Assembly: GCF_004001045.1 (NCBI RefSeq)
Contig: NZ_BIMK01000018.1
Location: forward strand, 106,757-170,756
Origin: Paenibacillus chibensis
GTDB taxonomy: Bacteria > Bacillota > Bacilli > Paenibacillales > Paenibacillaceae
Length of the DNA: 64,000 bases
Direction: 5' to 3'
Shown: positions 56,086 to 63,951 of the stretch, one piece after another
How positions within the stretch are numbered: the first letter of the stretch is position 1
How the letters are laid out: every line of letters begins with the position of its first letter
Notes under the pieces: model-generated
What the model was told of the DNA's origin: nothing
What the model saw: only the letters and a program-made list of their open reading frames with translations
The model's database searches: none
Program-made: the position numbers and the translations under genes

Positions 56086-56193
56086 GCAACTTGAGGTGCG
56101 AAGCACCTGGCTTCGGGCCACTTTGGCCCGAAGTTGCAGGGTTTGGGGAAGGCACTCCCCAACAAGCAAAGAGGCAAGTGTCAATACACTTGC
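56086..56193 (+). other. Cluster of hairpins downstream of the relaxase fragment
   Basis: Four consecutive inverted repeats: GGTGC/GCACC, CTTCGGGCCA/TGGCCCGAAG (56111-56133), GTTTGGGGA/TCCCCAAC and GGCAAGTGT/ACACTTGCC. Related hairpins recur at 60552 and 61724. No gene is seen in 56077-56351. Confidence 0.65.
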
Positions 56194-56351
56194 CCTGCTT
56201 GCCGATTAACGCTTACCCCCACTACTACTCGCTCTTTTGCAAAGTTTGTGGCATGTTTGTTTCCCGTTTACCTTCCGTTTACTTTCACTTTTTACAATTT
56301 ATTTGAAATCGCTGGAAATGTATTTTAAGCCCATGGAAAGGAAATGAATTT

Positions 56352-57278
56352 ATGAATCAGACACCGGTAGTACAGTTTCAACACGCAATGAAAAGAATCG
56401 GAAAAAGAACGATTGTTAACGACCTGTCATTCGATATTCAAGCCGGAGAGGTATTTGGTTTCTTAGGCCCCAATGGAGCAGGAAAAACAACGACCATTCG
56501 CATGATGGTAGGACTTATCAAGATCAGTCAGGGCGATATTCTCATTAAAGGACACAGTATCAGCAAAGATTTCAACAAGGCGATTCGGAATGTAGGAGCT
56601 ATTGTTGAGAATCCGGATTTGTACAAATATTTGACAGGGTATCAAAATTTAAAACATTATGCTCGAATGGTTCCCGGCGTCACCAAGGCCCGTATTGAAG
56701 AAATTGTAGGAATCGTTGGGCTAAGGGACAGGATTCACGACAAAGTGAAAACCTATTCCCTTGGTATGAGGCAACGACTAGGGATTGCTCAAGCCCTTCT
56801 ACACCGCCCATCCCTTCTTATTCTGGATGAGCCGACCAACGGTCTTGATCCCGCAGGGATTCACGAATTGCGCAACTACTTGAAAAGACTTGCTCATGAA
56901 GAAAGCGTTGCTGTTTTCGTTTCAAGCCACTTGCTTTCCGAAATGGAATTGATGTGTGACCGAGTGGGTGTTCTGCAAAATGGAAAGCTGGTCCGTATTC
57001 AAAGCATACAAGACTTCGTCCATGACGGTGGAAGTTCTCTCGTATGTGTCACTGTTGAATCTTCTCAAGTGGAACAAGCAAAAAGGCTGATAGCAACTTT
57101 AAAAAAGGAAATCCTGCCGATAAGACAGCCGGGGCAGTTATTGATTCCGTTGAACAAAGATGAAATACCAACCGTCAATAAGCTCCTCATGCAAGCGGGC
57201 ATTCAAATATACAGCATTCAAGTGCAAGAGCAGACCTTAGAAGATAAATTTTTGGAGTTAACGGAGGAGAGAAAATGA
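56352..57278 (+). CDS. ABC transporter ATPase, BcrA-like
   Basis: A 308-aa ATPase with Walker A GPNGAGKTT (39-47), the signature SLGMRQRLG (136-144), Walker B LLILDEPT (155-162) and an H-loop SSHLL. The C-terminal 90 residues are the extension of bacitracin/lantibiotic-type exporters (BcrA/NatA class). It should power removal of antimicrobial peptides or antibiotics with the permease encoded next (4-bp overlap). It is cargo of the mobile element and probably controlled by the adjacent two-component system. Confidence 0.88.
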   Translation: MNQTPVVQFQHAMKRIGKRTIVNDLSFDIQAGEVFGFLGPNGAGKTTTIRMMVGLIKISQGDILIKGHSISKDFNKAIRNVGAIVENPDLYKYLTGYQNLKHYARMVPGVTKARIEEIVGIVGLRDRIHDKVKTYSLGMRQRLGIAQALLHRPSLLILDEPTNGLDPAGIHELRNYLKRLAHEESVAVFVSSHLLSEMELMCDRVGVLQNGKLVRIQSIQDFVHDGGSSLVCVTVESSQVEQAKRLIATLKKEILPIRQPGQLLIPLNKDEIPTVNKLLMQAGIQIYSIQVQEQTLEDKFLELTEERK

Positions 57279-58210
57279 TCGGATTGGTTGCCAATGAAAG
57301 CATGAAAATATACAGCCGAAAATTGACATGGATTCTTCTATTATTGCTGTTTGCCATCACGATAGGTTCCTCTATCTTAGGTACAATCAACAACACGAAC
57401 GCAACAGATTGGCGGGCTGAAACCACACAACTTGTCCATCAGTATGAAGATCGCTTGAAAATCACGGAGCTATCTCCAACGTTGCGTACCGATGCTGAAA
57501 ACAAGTTGAAGATCGCGAAATATCGCTTAGAAAACGACTTCCCTGCACCCTCTAATAATCCGTGGTCGGCTTTGCTCACTTTTTCCGGCTTAATCGAAAT
57601 GGTTATCGTGTTTGCAATCGTCATCGCTGCGGATATAGTAGCCGGGGAATATACAGCCGGAACGATGAAACTTTTACTGATCCGCCCGCATAACCGCGCT
57701 AAAATTTTGTTTTCTAAATATATCGCTGTGTCTCTGTTTGCAATCGTTATGCTGGCGCTTTTGGCTGTATGCGGTTATGCCACGAACGCTTTGTTTTATG
57801 GATTGGGCGACATACACACGACAGATTTATTTTTGAACCAGCAGGGACAAGTTGTACAGCTAAATGTTTTGATGCAGGGCATAAAAATGTACGGTTTAAG
57901 CCTTTTCCCGATCATGAGTTACGTCACCCTCGCTTTTGCAATATCGACGGTTTTGCGGAACAGTGCTTTGGCGATCGGAATCTCGCTGTTTATTATGATC
58001 GTAGGTAATTCCATGATTGAGGCGACTGCAAAAATGGAATGGTTGAAATACCTTCCTTTTGCTAACAGCGACATGAGCCTGTACATTTTCCATCTTCCGG
58101 CCAGACCCGAAATGACGCTGAACTTTTCCATCACAGTATTACTTGTATATATCGTTGCCCTGATACTTCTAAGCTGGAACGTATTCAAAAAACGCGACGT
58201 ATCGATATAG
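57275..58210 (+). CDS. ABC-2 type permease, BcrB-like
   Basis: A 311-aa membrane protein with about six TM helices. A hydrophilic extracytoplasmic loop (about residues 40-95) follows TM1, and the typical DIVAGEYTAGTMKLLLIRP coupling motif (about 122-140) follows TM2. It is the transport channel of the ABC pair. Overlap with the ATPase gene indicates coupled synthesis. Confidence 0.85.
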   Translation: MIGLVANESMKIYSRKLTWILLLLLFAITIGSSILGTINNTNATDWRAETTQLVHQYEDRLKITELSPTLRTDAENKLKIAKYRLENDFPAPSNNPWSALLTFSGLIEMVIVFAIVIAADIVAGEYTAGTMKLLLIRPHNRAKILFSKYIAVSLFAIVMLALLAVCGYATNALFYGLGDIHTTDLFLNQQGQVVQLNVLMQGIKMYGLSLFPIMSYVTLAFAISTVLRNSALAIGISLFIMIVGNSMIEATAKMEWLKYLPFANSDMSLYIFHLPARPEMTLNFSITVLLVYIVALILLSWNVFKKRDVSI

Positions 58211-58282
58211 TGGTCATGTTATAAAATTCGTTGGATAATAGAAAAATAGAGATGACCCTGCCAAAGAAAGGAGGAAGGAAGG

Positions 58283-58999
58283 TTGCGCTCACAAAAAATA
58301 CTCATCATTGATGACGAACCTGGCATTGTCAAGATGCTGGAGACTATCCTACGTAAAGAAGGTTATGCTGCCATCAGTTGCGCCTTTACGGGGCAGGAAG
58401 CCATGGAAAAAATAAGCCATCATTCATACGACCTGATTGTATTGGATGTCATGTTACCCGATACGGATGGATTCCAACTGTGTCAAAAAATCCGGCGGCA
58501 TACCGCCGTCCCTATCCTGTTTCTTACTGCCCGTTCAAGTGATTTGGATAAATTGACCGGACTCGGGATTGGAGGGGATGACTATATTACGAAACCCTTT
58601 AATCCCTTGGAAGTTGCCGCGCGTATTCATGTACAGTTCCGAAGGTTGGAACAATATCAAGCTACAGAGCAGACAACTGAGCTTTATCGTTTCGGTTCTA
58701 TCGTCATCGATAAAAAGGCCGCTCAATTATGGGTGGATGGAAAAGAAGTTTCTTGTCCGGCTAAAGAATTTGAGCTTCTTCTGTTCTTGGCTGACCACCC
58801 TAATCAGATATTTACCGCAGGGCAATTGTACGAGCGAGTATGGGGCTATGACAGCATCGGAGACGAAAAGACGGTTGCCATTCATATTATGCGTCTGCGC
58901 AAAAAAATCGAGCAAGACGTAAAACAACCCACTCTAATCGTTACGCTAAGAGGGATTGGCTACAAGTTTGTCCCTTCCAATCAGGGTGATTTGATATGA
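58283..58999 (+). CDS. OmpR-family response regulator
   Basis: A 238-aa regulator starting at TTG behind AAAGGAGG. The receiver domain has D55 as phosphoacceptor and K104 in the switch, and the C-terminal winged helix (about 140-235, with LLFLADHPNQIFTAGQLYERVW) binds DNA. It overlaps the kinase gene by 4 bp. It likely activates the ABC genes 5' of it in response to peptide stress. Confidence 0.9.
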   Translation: MRSQKILIIDDEPGIVKMLETILRKEGYAAISCAFTGQEAMEKISHHSYDLIVLDVMLPDTDGFQLCQKIRRHTAVPILFLTARSSDLDKLTGLGIGGDDYITKPFNPLEVAARIHVQFRRLEQYQATEQTTELYRFGSIVIDKKAAQLWVDGKEVSCPAKEFELLLFLADHPNQIFTAGQLYERVWGYDSIGDEKTVAIHIMRLRKKIEQDVKQPTLIVTLRGIGYKFVPSNQGDLI

Positions 59000-60090
59000 A
59001 GGTAAATTTTTCAAATGGTAAGTTGGTCGTTCGTTTTACATTGAATTTTATAGTACATCAGATCCTGCTGTTCTTGACCGTCTCGTTGCCGGCGGCTTTC
59101 TATATTGTCGTGCTAAAGCAACCGGAAAAACTCTTTTTCGTTAACCTGACTACCTGGATCATTATAACGGCTTACTTTCTGTATTGTTTGTTTTATGGTT
59201 ATTATGTTGCGCGGCCGATGGCTGATATTTTAATAAAAATAAAAAAGTTATCATGTGGGGAGTATTTAATTCTTGACAGGAAAAGGCGCTTTTTCTCCCT
59301 CTCAAGTCGTCTTTACAGGGAGGTCTACGCCAATCTTGAGTCTCTCTCCTTGACCTTACAGCAAAATGAACGTAAACGGCAAGAGTTCGAACAGTTGAGA
59401 CAGGATTGGGCCTCGGGCGTCACCCATGATTTGAAGACTCCTTTGTCTTATATTTCTGGTTATACGGACATGCTTTTATCGGATGAACATGAATGGAGCA
59501 ATGACGAGAAAAAAGAGTTTTTGCAATTGATTCGGGATAAGTCCACCTATATGGAAGAACTTATCAATGACCTTGGAATTGCTTTTCAGATGGACCAGTC
59601 TACTGGTTTTAAGTTTTCCTCACAAAGAATCGAGTTGGTGGAGTTAATTCGCAGAACGGTTGCAGAAGCAGCGAATATGCCTCTGGATAAGGCAAATCAC
59701 TTTGAAATATTGGGTGGGGAAGAACCCCTTTATGTAATGGGGGATGCGAGGTTGCTAAAAAGAGCCTTTTCAAACTTATTAGTAAATGCAGTTGTTCATA
59801 ATCCAGCGGGTACATCCATTATTGTGCATATACAAGATAACTCACATGTCCAATTACAGGTCACAGACAATGGAAAAGGAATGGATGAACAAAGCATCGC
59901 CGGTCTGTTTGACAGGTACTATCGGGGGACTTCAACGGATACTCCTACAGCCAGCACCGGATTAGGGATGGCGATTGTGAAGCAGATCATCACCGCACAT
60001 CAAGGAACCATCGATGTCAAAAGTAAAGTAGGTCATGGCACTTCGGTTACTGTTCAATTGCCTCACAGTCAAAATTCAGGAAAAAACTAA
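58996..60090 (+). CDS. Intramembrane-sensing histidine kinase
   Basis: A 364-aa kinase with two TM helices (about 17-40 and 48-70) separated by only about 8 extracellular residues, so it is an intramembrane-sensing type as in BceS-like systems. The HisKA motif THDLKTP has H144, and the ATPase domain carries N (NLLVNAV), DNGKGM and GLGMA boxes. Such kinases usually sense peptide antibiotics through a partner transporter, here perhaps the BcrAB-like pair. Confidence 0.9.
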   Translation: MKVNFSNGKLVVRFTLNFIVHQILLFLTVSLPAAFYIVVLKQPEKLFFVNLTTWIIITAYFLYCLFYGYYVARPMADILIKIKKLSCGEYLILDRKRRFFSLSSRLYREVYANLESLSLTLQQNERKRQEFEQLRQDWASGVTHDLKTPLSYISGYTDMLLSDEHEWSNDEKKEFLQLIRDKSTYMEELINDLGIAFQMDQSTGFKFSSQRIELVELIRRTVAEAANMPLDKANHFEILGGEEPLYVMGDARLLKRAFSNLLVNAVVHNPAGTSIIVHIQDNSHVQLQVTDNGKGMDEQSIAGLFDRYYRGTSTDTPTASTGLGMAIVKQIITAHQGTIDVKSKVGHGTSVTVQLPHSQNSGKN

Positions 60091-60348
60091 ACGTTGTGAC
60101 CAACCTATTTTAAGGGGGTTCTAATATCTTTGAGAGCTTTTATCCAAAAACAAAAGCCGTTATTTCGGTAAAAACCTAACATGTTGAATCGTGGAATGGC
60201 GGCTTGCAAGAGTCAAGTCGTCACTTTCTCAAATAAGGAATAGAGAGGGTATATTTTTTATGCCCTTTTTGGACCTTCCAGTGGCGGCATGCGATTGGAG
60301 GGTTCTTTATGTTCCACAATCTACTTCATTCCATTAAATGTGAAAGGC

Positions 60349-60394
60349 CGTCACCCGATCGTGACGATCCGATATAGTAGAAGTTTTCCTACTA
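60349..60394 (+). other. Paired hairpins in the gap after the kinase gene
   Basis: CGTCAC/GTGACG (60349-60366) and TAGTAG/CTACTA (60375-60394) lie in a 560-bp stretch (60091-60655) in which I see no protein gene. Confidence 0.5.
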
Positions 60395-60423
60395 CATGAT
60401 TTCAAAAAAGAACCGGAATTTAC

Positions 60424-60447
60424 GGTCGCTAAGTGCGGCCATTTTTT
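60424..60447 (+). terminator. Intrinsic terminator 1 upstream of the sigma-like gene
   Basis: GGTCGC/GCGGCC stem followed by A and six T. Confidence 0.7.
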
Positions 60448-60452
60448 ATTCG

Positions 60453-60489
60453 ACACCTTTCGAGGATTTTTCCTAGAAGGTGTTTTTTT
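60453..60489 (+). terminator. Intrinsic terminator 2 upstream of the sigma-like gene
   Basis: ACACCTTTC-AGG and CCT-GAAGGTGT form an imperfect stem followed by seven T. Two terminators in series could be an attenuator for the genes that follow. Confidence 0.75.
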
Positions 60490-60551
60490 ATACCCTTTTA
60501 CGACTATTTGTGAGCTTTATCAACAAGTTTTATCGGACATGCCTTGTTGCT

Positions 60552-60576
60552 ACATCGGGCCTACTTGGCCCGATGT
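60552..60576 (+). other. Hairpin, repeat of the 56111 hairpin
   Basis: ACATCGGGCC and GGCCCGATGT form a 10-bp perfect stem around TACTT. Same CGGGCC/GGCCCG core as at 56111-56133. Confidence 0.6.
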
Positions 60577-60610
60577 GTTACTTCGTCCCCGTTGTCGCTC
60601 CCCTCCACTT

Positions 60611-60644
60611 CCGTTCGATTTTTTCTCCCAAAAAAATCGAACGG
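60611..60644 (+). other. Perfect hairpin at the sigma-like gene's ribosome site
   Basis: CCGTTCGATTTTTT pairs with AAAAAATCGAACGG, and the GGAGG ribosome site begins at the end of the stem. This could tune translation of the sigma-like gene or act as an attenuator. Confidence 0.5.
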
Positions 60645-60655
60645 AGGAACCTCAT

Positions 60656-61081
60656 ATGGCAAAGATCAATCTGCGAGATTACTACCCGTTTTGCAATCAT
60701 GACATTTTTCTTGATATTCCTGATGAAGTTGCAACAGTCCTGCTGGAAGCTGAACGTCAGGAAGAAGCCTATCGGCGGCGCATGTACCGTCACAAGGCGC
60801 ACTATTCTCTTGACCGTAACGATGGAATCGAGCATGATATTTGCTTCGCCTCCCTGTCCCCTTTCGAGGTTTATGAACACAAAATAACAGCCCAACAGTT
60901 GAATGTTGCTATCAGCGCTTTGCCGGACAAGCAAAGCAAACGAATTTACGCCCATTACGTACTTGGCATTAGCAAATCCGAGATCGCGCGGGCTGAGGGA
61001 GTTTCGGAAAAAAACATCCGCAAGTCGATCAGCCAAGGACTTCGGAACTTGGAAATTCTTTTGAAAAACTTTTATGAATGA
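60656..61081 (+). CDS. Sigma-70 region-4-like regulator of the element
   Basis: A 141-aa protein starting at 60656 behind GGAGG; the longer frame from 60539 reads through hairpins. The C-terminal half (about 85-135, LPDKQSKRIYAHYVLGISKSEIARAEGVSEKNIRKSI pattern split by a turn) is a sigma region 4-type HTH. Such short sigma-like proteins are common in Tn916/CTn elements and regulate excision or transfer genes. Confidence 0.75.
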   Translation: MAKINLRDYYPFCNHDIFLDIPDEVATVLLEAERQEEAYRRRMYRHKAHYSLDRNDGIEHDICFASLSPFEVYEHKITAQQLNVAISALPDKQSKRIYAHYVLGISKSEIARAEGVSEKNIRKSISQGLRNLEILLKNFYE

Positions 61082-61161
61082 GGGTCGGTTTTGCCCTGAA
61101 AATGTCACGGTTATTGGAAGGAAATTTTTCTTCCACTAATGATCTTTGACAACTGCATACC

Positions 61162-61420
61162 GATGACCCGGATACGTTTTATGTATGGAGAAGCCAAGCC
61201 GCAAGGGAGCGCCATAACTTTTCAGCGATTTATCGCTTGAAAACGAGCGAGAATACCATCTACGGCAAGTAGACTGTGGTAGGTCTGCCGGGCGACGATC
61301 CCATACATGAGATAATGATACTTACGGTTTGAACGCTTCACAGCATTGACCGTCGCGCCATCAGCATGGGGCGGGGTGAAATTCCCATGAGGGCGGTTGC
61401 CGCCGCCTGTCCGGGTTATC
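61162..61420 (+). ncRNA. Candidate structured non-coding RNA of the element
   Basis: A 259-base stretch closed by an 11-bp stem (GATGACCCGGA, 61162-61172, with TCCGGGTTATC, 61410-61420). Inside are a TTTTCAGCGA/TCGCTTGAAAA hairpin and GGCGG/CCGCC stem near 61391-61405, and short conserved-looking loops. There is no open frame of note. I cannot match it to a named RNA family. It may be a leader controlling the small genes and recombinase downstream. Confidence 0.55.
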
Positions 61421-61523
61421 TTTTATCTGAACTACAGGAGGACGTGCCGGGCTTTTCCGTCCAATAACAGCCCAATACTTCCCGGCACGGTACCTCCCCT
61501 ATTTTGACATGAGGAGAATCGAA

Positions 61524-61724
61524 ATGGAGAAAAATACGATTTTCGCAGGAATGCTTCCTGATCAATGGAGCAATAATGCCTGCCGCGGGTATGTTATTTG
61601 GGCGATGGAAAACTGCGGTTTCGACTCTGATGATATTCAGCGCGTGGTGATGGAATTACATGACATTTTTGATTTCAAATCCACGCAGGAAGCAGACGAG
61701 CATTACCGAAACAGTCCTTATTAA
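61524..61724 (+). CDS. Small ICE-associated protein (66 aa)
   Basis: A start at 61524 follows AGGAGA. The protein is acidic, without TM helices (MEKNTIFAGMLPDQW, then a helix with MELHDIFDF). It resembles small conserved hypothetical proteins between the sigma gene and recombinase in clostridial conjugative transposons; function unknown. Confidence 0.6.
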   Translation: MEKNTIFAGMLPDQWSNNACRGYVIWAMENCGFDSDDIQRVVMELHDIFDFKSTQEADEHYRNSPY

Positions 61725-61748
61725 CTTCGGGCCAATTTGTCCCAAAGT
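61724..61748 (+). other. Hairpin, imperfect copy of the 56111 hairpin
   Basis: ACTTCGGGCC and the partly matching GTCCCAAAGT flank AATTT. The left arm is identical to that at 56111; the right arm has two mismatches. Confidence 0.5.
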
Positions 61749-61866
61749 ATGCGGGCAGTTGAACAGCCATCCCTTCTACTGACAATGGGGTGGCTGCTTC
61801 TGTTTCCTCACAGGACAAACGGGGAAATGCATATATTGCATCATGCACATCAAGGAGGGCATGATC

Positions 61867-62141
61867 ATGATTACTACCGCATTGATTGATTATTTTATGA
61901 GCGTAGATATGGAAACCGTAGATACGGAAAAACTGGCCGATATCAGTACGCTTGAATTTGATAATTCTCTCCCGATAGAAAAACGGCCTGCTTATGTTTT
62001 GGAAAAACTGAAAAATCCGTTGTGTTTCCGTTGTGTTTCCGTTGTGGCGAAGTGGGTGTAAAGCTTGAATTTGACGATGCTGCACCGCCGATTCAAGAGG
62101 TACTCACGAACTTTATGATACGCAAGAAAAGTGGCTTATAA
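61867..62141 (+). pseudogene. Frameshifted small ICE gene (11-bp duplication)
   Basis: The start at 61867 follows AAGGAGG. The frame runs MITTALIDYFMSVDMETVD... then shifts where TTGTGTTTCCG occurs twice in tandem (about 62016-62040). Removing one 11-bp unit gives an 87-codon frame continuing CGEVGVKLEFDDAAPP to the TAA at 62139. The intact form resembles the small DUF6870-type proteins of CTn elements (tentative). As it stands the product ends early near 62061. Confidence 0.7.
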
Positions 62142-62185
62142 TGCGGCTTTGTGCCCTCGACAACATGGTTCGCATTACGCCCAAA

Positions 62186-62194
62186 TGGTATAAT
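62186..62194 (+). promoter_or_regulatory. Extended -10 promoter of the serine recombinase gene
   Basis: TGGTATAAT is a complete extended -10, about 25 bp before the AAGGAGG ribosome site. Confidence 0.6.
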
Positions 62195-62224
62195 AGAGGT
62201 GTAATGTGATAGGAAGGAGGACAC

Positions 62225-63904
62225 ATGGCCAGAGTAGCCAATAGGCAGAATATTGTAAAAGCAGCTTCAAAAAAGCGGATATGGTATGTAGGCTTTTATA
62301 TCCGTCTTTCACGCGAAGACAAGCGTGGTAAAGATGAATCCGAAAGCATTACCAACCAAAGACTGATTTTGACAGACTTCCTTGAACAGCAAGATGATGA
62401 AGACGAATATACTTTTGTTGGCGAGTATGTCGATGACGGCGTGAGTGGCACGACAGACGAGGAACGCGAAGACTTTCAACGGCTGTTAACCGATATACGA
62501 AAGGGAAAAATCAACTGCGTGATCGTGAAGAACCTTGCCCGGAGCTTCCGCAACAATGGCGATCAGAGTTACTATCTTGGCGATTGGTTCCCCCGAAACA
62601 ACGTCCGATTTATTTCTCTTTACCAACAGCCTGTTGATACGTATAAAGATCCGCAGAACGCGCAAAACATCGCGGTACCGGTTCAGGGCGTTCTGAATGA
62701 GGAACACGCAAGAGGAACTTCGGAAAGCGTCAGGAGAACCTTTGACAAGAAGCGTGAAAAGGGCCTGCATATTGGTTCGTTTGCCGCCTACGGCTATCAG
62801 AAAGACCCGGAGGACAAAAACGCTCTCGTACTCGATGAGGAAGCCGCCGAAAACGTTAAAAGCATTTATGCTTGGTTCTTAGAGGGCATGAGCAAAAATG
62901 CGATTGTTCGCAAGTTGAACGAAAGCGGCATTTTGTGCCCGTCAGCGTATAAGAAAAGCAAGGGCATGAAATACAAAAATCCCAATAGCGAGGGTAGCAA
63001 TCCTTTATGGTGTGCCATGACAGTAACTAACATGCTGAAAAACCGCATTTATGTTGGTGACATGGTGCAAGGGCGTTATCGCATTAAGAGTTATAAAATT
63101 CATGTACAGGAAACGGTCCCCGAAGAGGAATGGTTCATTGTTGAAAATACGCATGAGCCAATCATTAGTCGTGAAGATTTTGCCAAAGTGCAGGAGCTTT
63201 TGAAAAAGGATACCCGCACTGCACCAAAGCAAAAAACGTTGTATTTGTTCAGTGGTTTCCTACGCTGTGCGGATTGCAGCAAGGCCATGACACGAAGCCA
63301 AGTGAAAGGAAACGTGTATTACTACTGCCGCACTTACAAAGACCAGTCCAAAGCAGCTTGTACGAAGCATACGATGAAGCACAACCATTTGGAACAAGCG
63401 GTTTTGTATGCCATCAAGCAACAGGTCTACATTGCGGTTTCTCTTTCCGAAATGGTTTCACGGATTAACAAGGCTCCGCTCCAAAAAAGCCAGTCGATTC
63501 GTCTGAATGAATTGATGGCCGCAAAGGAAAAAGAACTGTCCAAGATTTCACGTTATAAGCAAAGTATTTATCAGGACTGGAAAGACGGCGAAATTTCTCA
63601 TAAGGACTATCGCCAGATGAAAGAGGACTATGAGCGGCAAATCGAAGCCATTAACGAGGTTATAGACAATTTAAAAAAAGAAAAAGCAGAGCTTGAAAAT
63701 GGCATAGATGTAGAAAACCCATTCTTAGCCATATTCCGCAAACACGAAAACATCAACAAACTGACAAGAGATATATTAATTGAACTCGTTGATTCCATCA
63801 AGGTATACGAAAATGGCAATATCAGCGTGAAGCTGAAATTTGCCAATGAGTACCGTAGAGTTGCGGAATACATTGAAGTCAATACCTCAGAAGACGCGGT
63901 TTAG
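62225..63904 (+). CDS. Large serine recombinase (TndX/TnpX-like)
   Basis: A 559-aa integrase. The resolvase domain begins at about residue 20 with the nucleophile S29 in YIRLSRED and continues with DDGVSGT and NLARSFRN. The recombinase domain follows, then a zinc ribbon (CADC ... CRTY ... C, about 347-380) and a C-terminal coiled coil. Length is close to TndX of Tn5397 (533 aa). It catalyses integration and excision at a 2-bp crossover without needing a relaxase. It ends about 45 bp from the right boundary, the standard position. Reading frame is intact, so activity is possible. Confidence 0.92.
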   Translation: MARVANRQNIVKAASKKRIWYVGFYIRLSREDKRGKDESESITNQRLILTDFLEQQDDEDEYTFVGEYVDDGVSGTTDEEREDFQRLLTDIRKGKINCVIVKNLARSFRNNGDQSYYLGDWFPRNNVRFISLYQQPVDTYKDPQNAQNIAVPVQGVLNEEHARGTSESVRRTFDKKREKGLHIGSFAAYGYQKDPEDKNALVLDEEAAENVKSIYAWFLEGMSKNAIVRKLNESGILCPSAYKKSKGMKYKNPNSEGSNPLWCAMTVTNMLKNRIYVGDMVQGRYRIKSYKIHVQETVPEEEWFIVENTHEPIISREDFAKVQELLKKDTRTAPKQKTLYLFSGFLRCADCSKAMTRSQVKGNVYYYCRTYKDQSKAACTKHTMKHNHLEQAVLYAIKQQVYIAVSLSEMVSRINKAPLQKSQSIRLNELMAAKEKELSKISRYKQSIYQDWKDGEISHKDYRQMKEDYERQIEAINEVIDNLKKEKAELENGIDVENPFLAIFRKHENINKLTRDILIELVDSIKVYENGNISVKLKFANEYRRVAEYIEVNTSEDAV

Positions 63905-63918
63905 AGAACCGCATTTTT
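63896..63918 (+). terminator. Terminator overlapping the recombinase stop codon
   Basis: GCGGTT/AACCGC stem followed by ATTTTT; it isolates the recombinase gene from the flank. Confidence 0.65.
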
Positions 63919-63951
63919 AACGGCAGTTTGTTTTCCTAATATAAATGTTCC

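Larger units (their letters stand above)
55273..63951 (+). mobile_element. Integrated ICE-derived element inserted in bclB
   Basis: An 8.7-kb AT-richer segment bounded by collagen repeats on both sides. It carries a relaxase C-terminal part, ABC exporter, two-component system, sigma-like gene, small ICE genes and a large serine recombinase at the right edge. A CC pair (55273-55274 and 63950-63951) is a candidate crossover dinucleotide: joining the flanks there restores GGA-GCC-ACC-GGT-GCC in frame. The exact boundary is inferred. The gene content resembles Tn1549/CTn-type elements that have lost their left transfer half. Confidence 0.82.
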
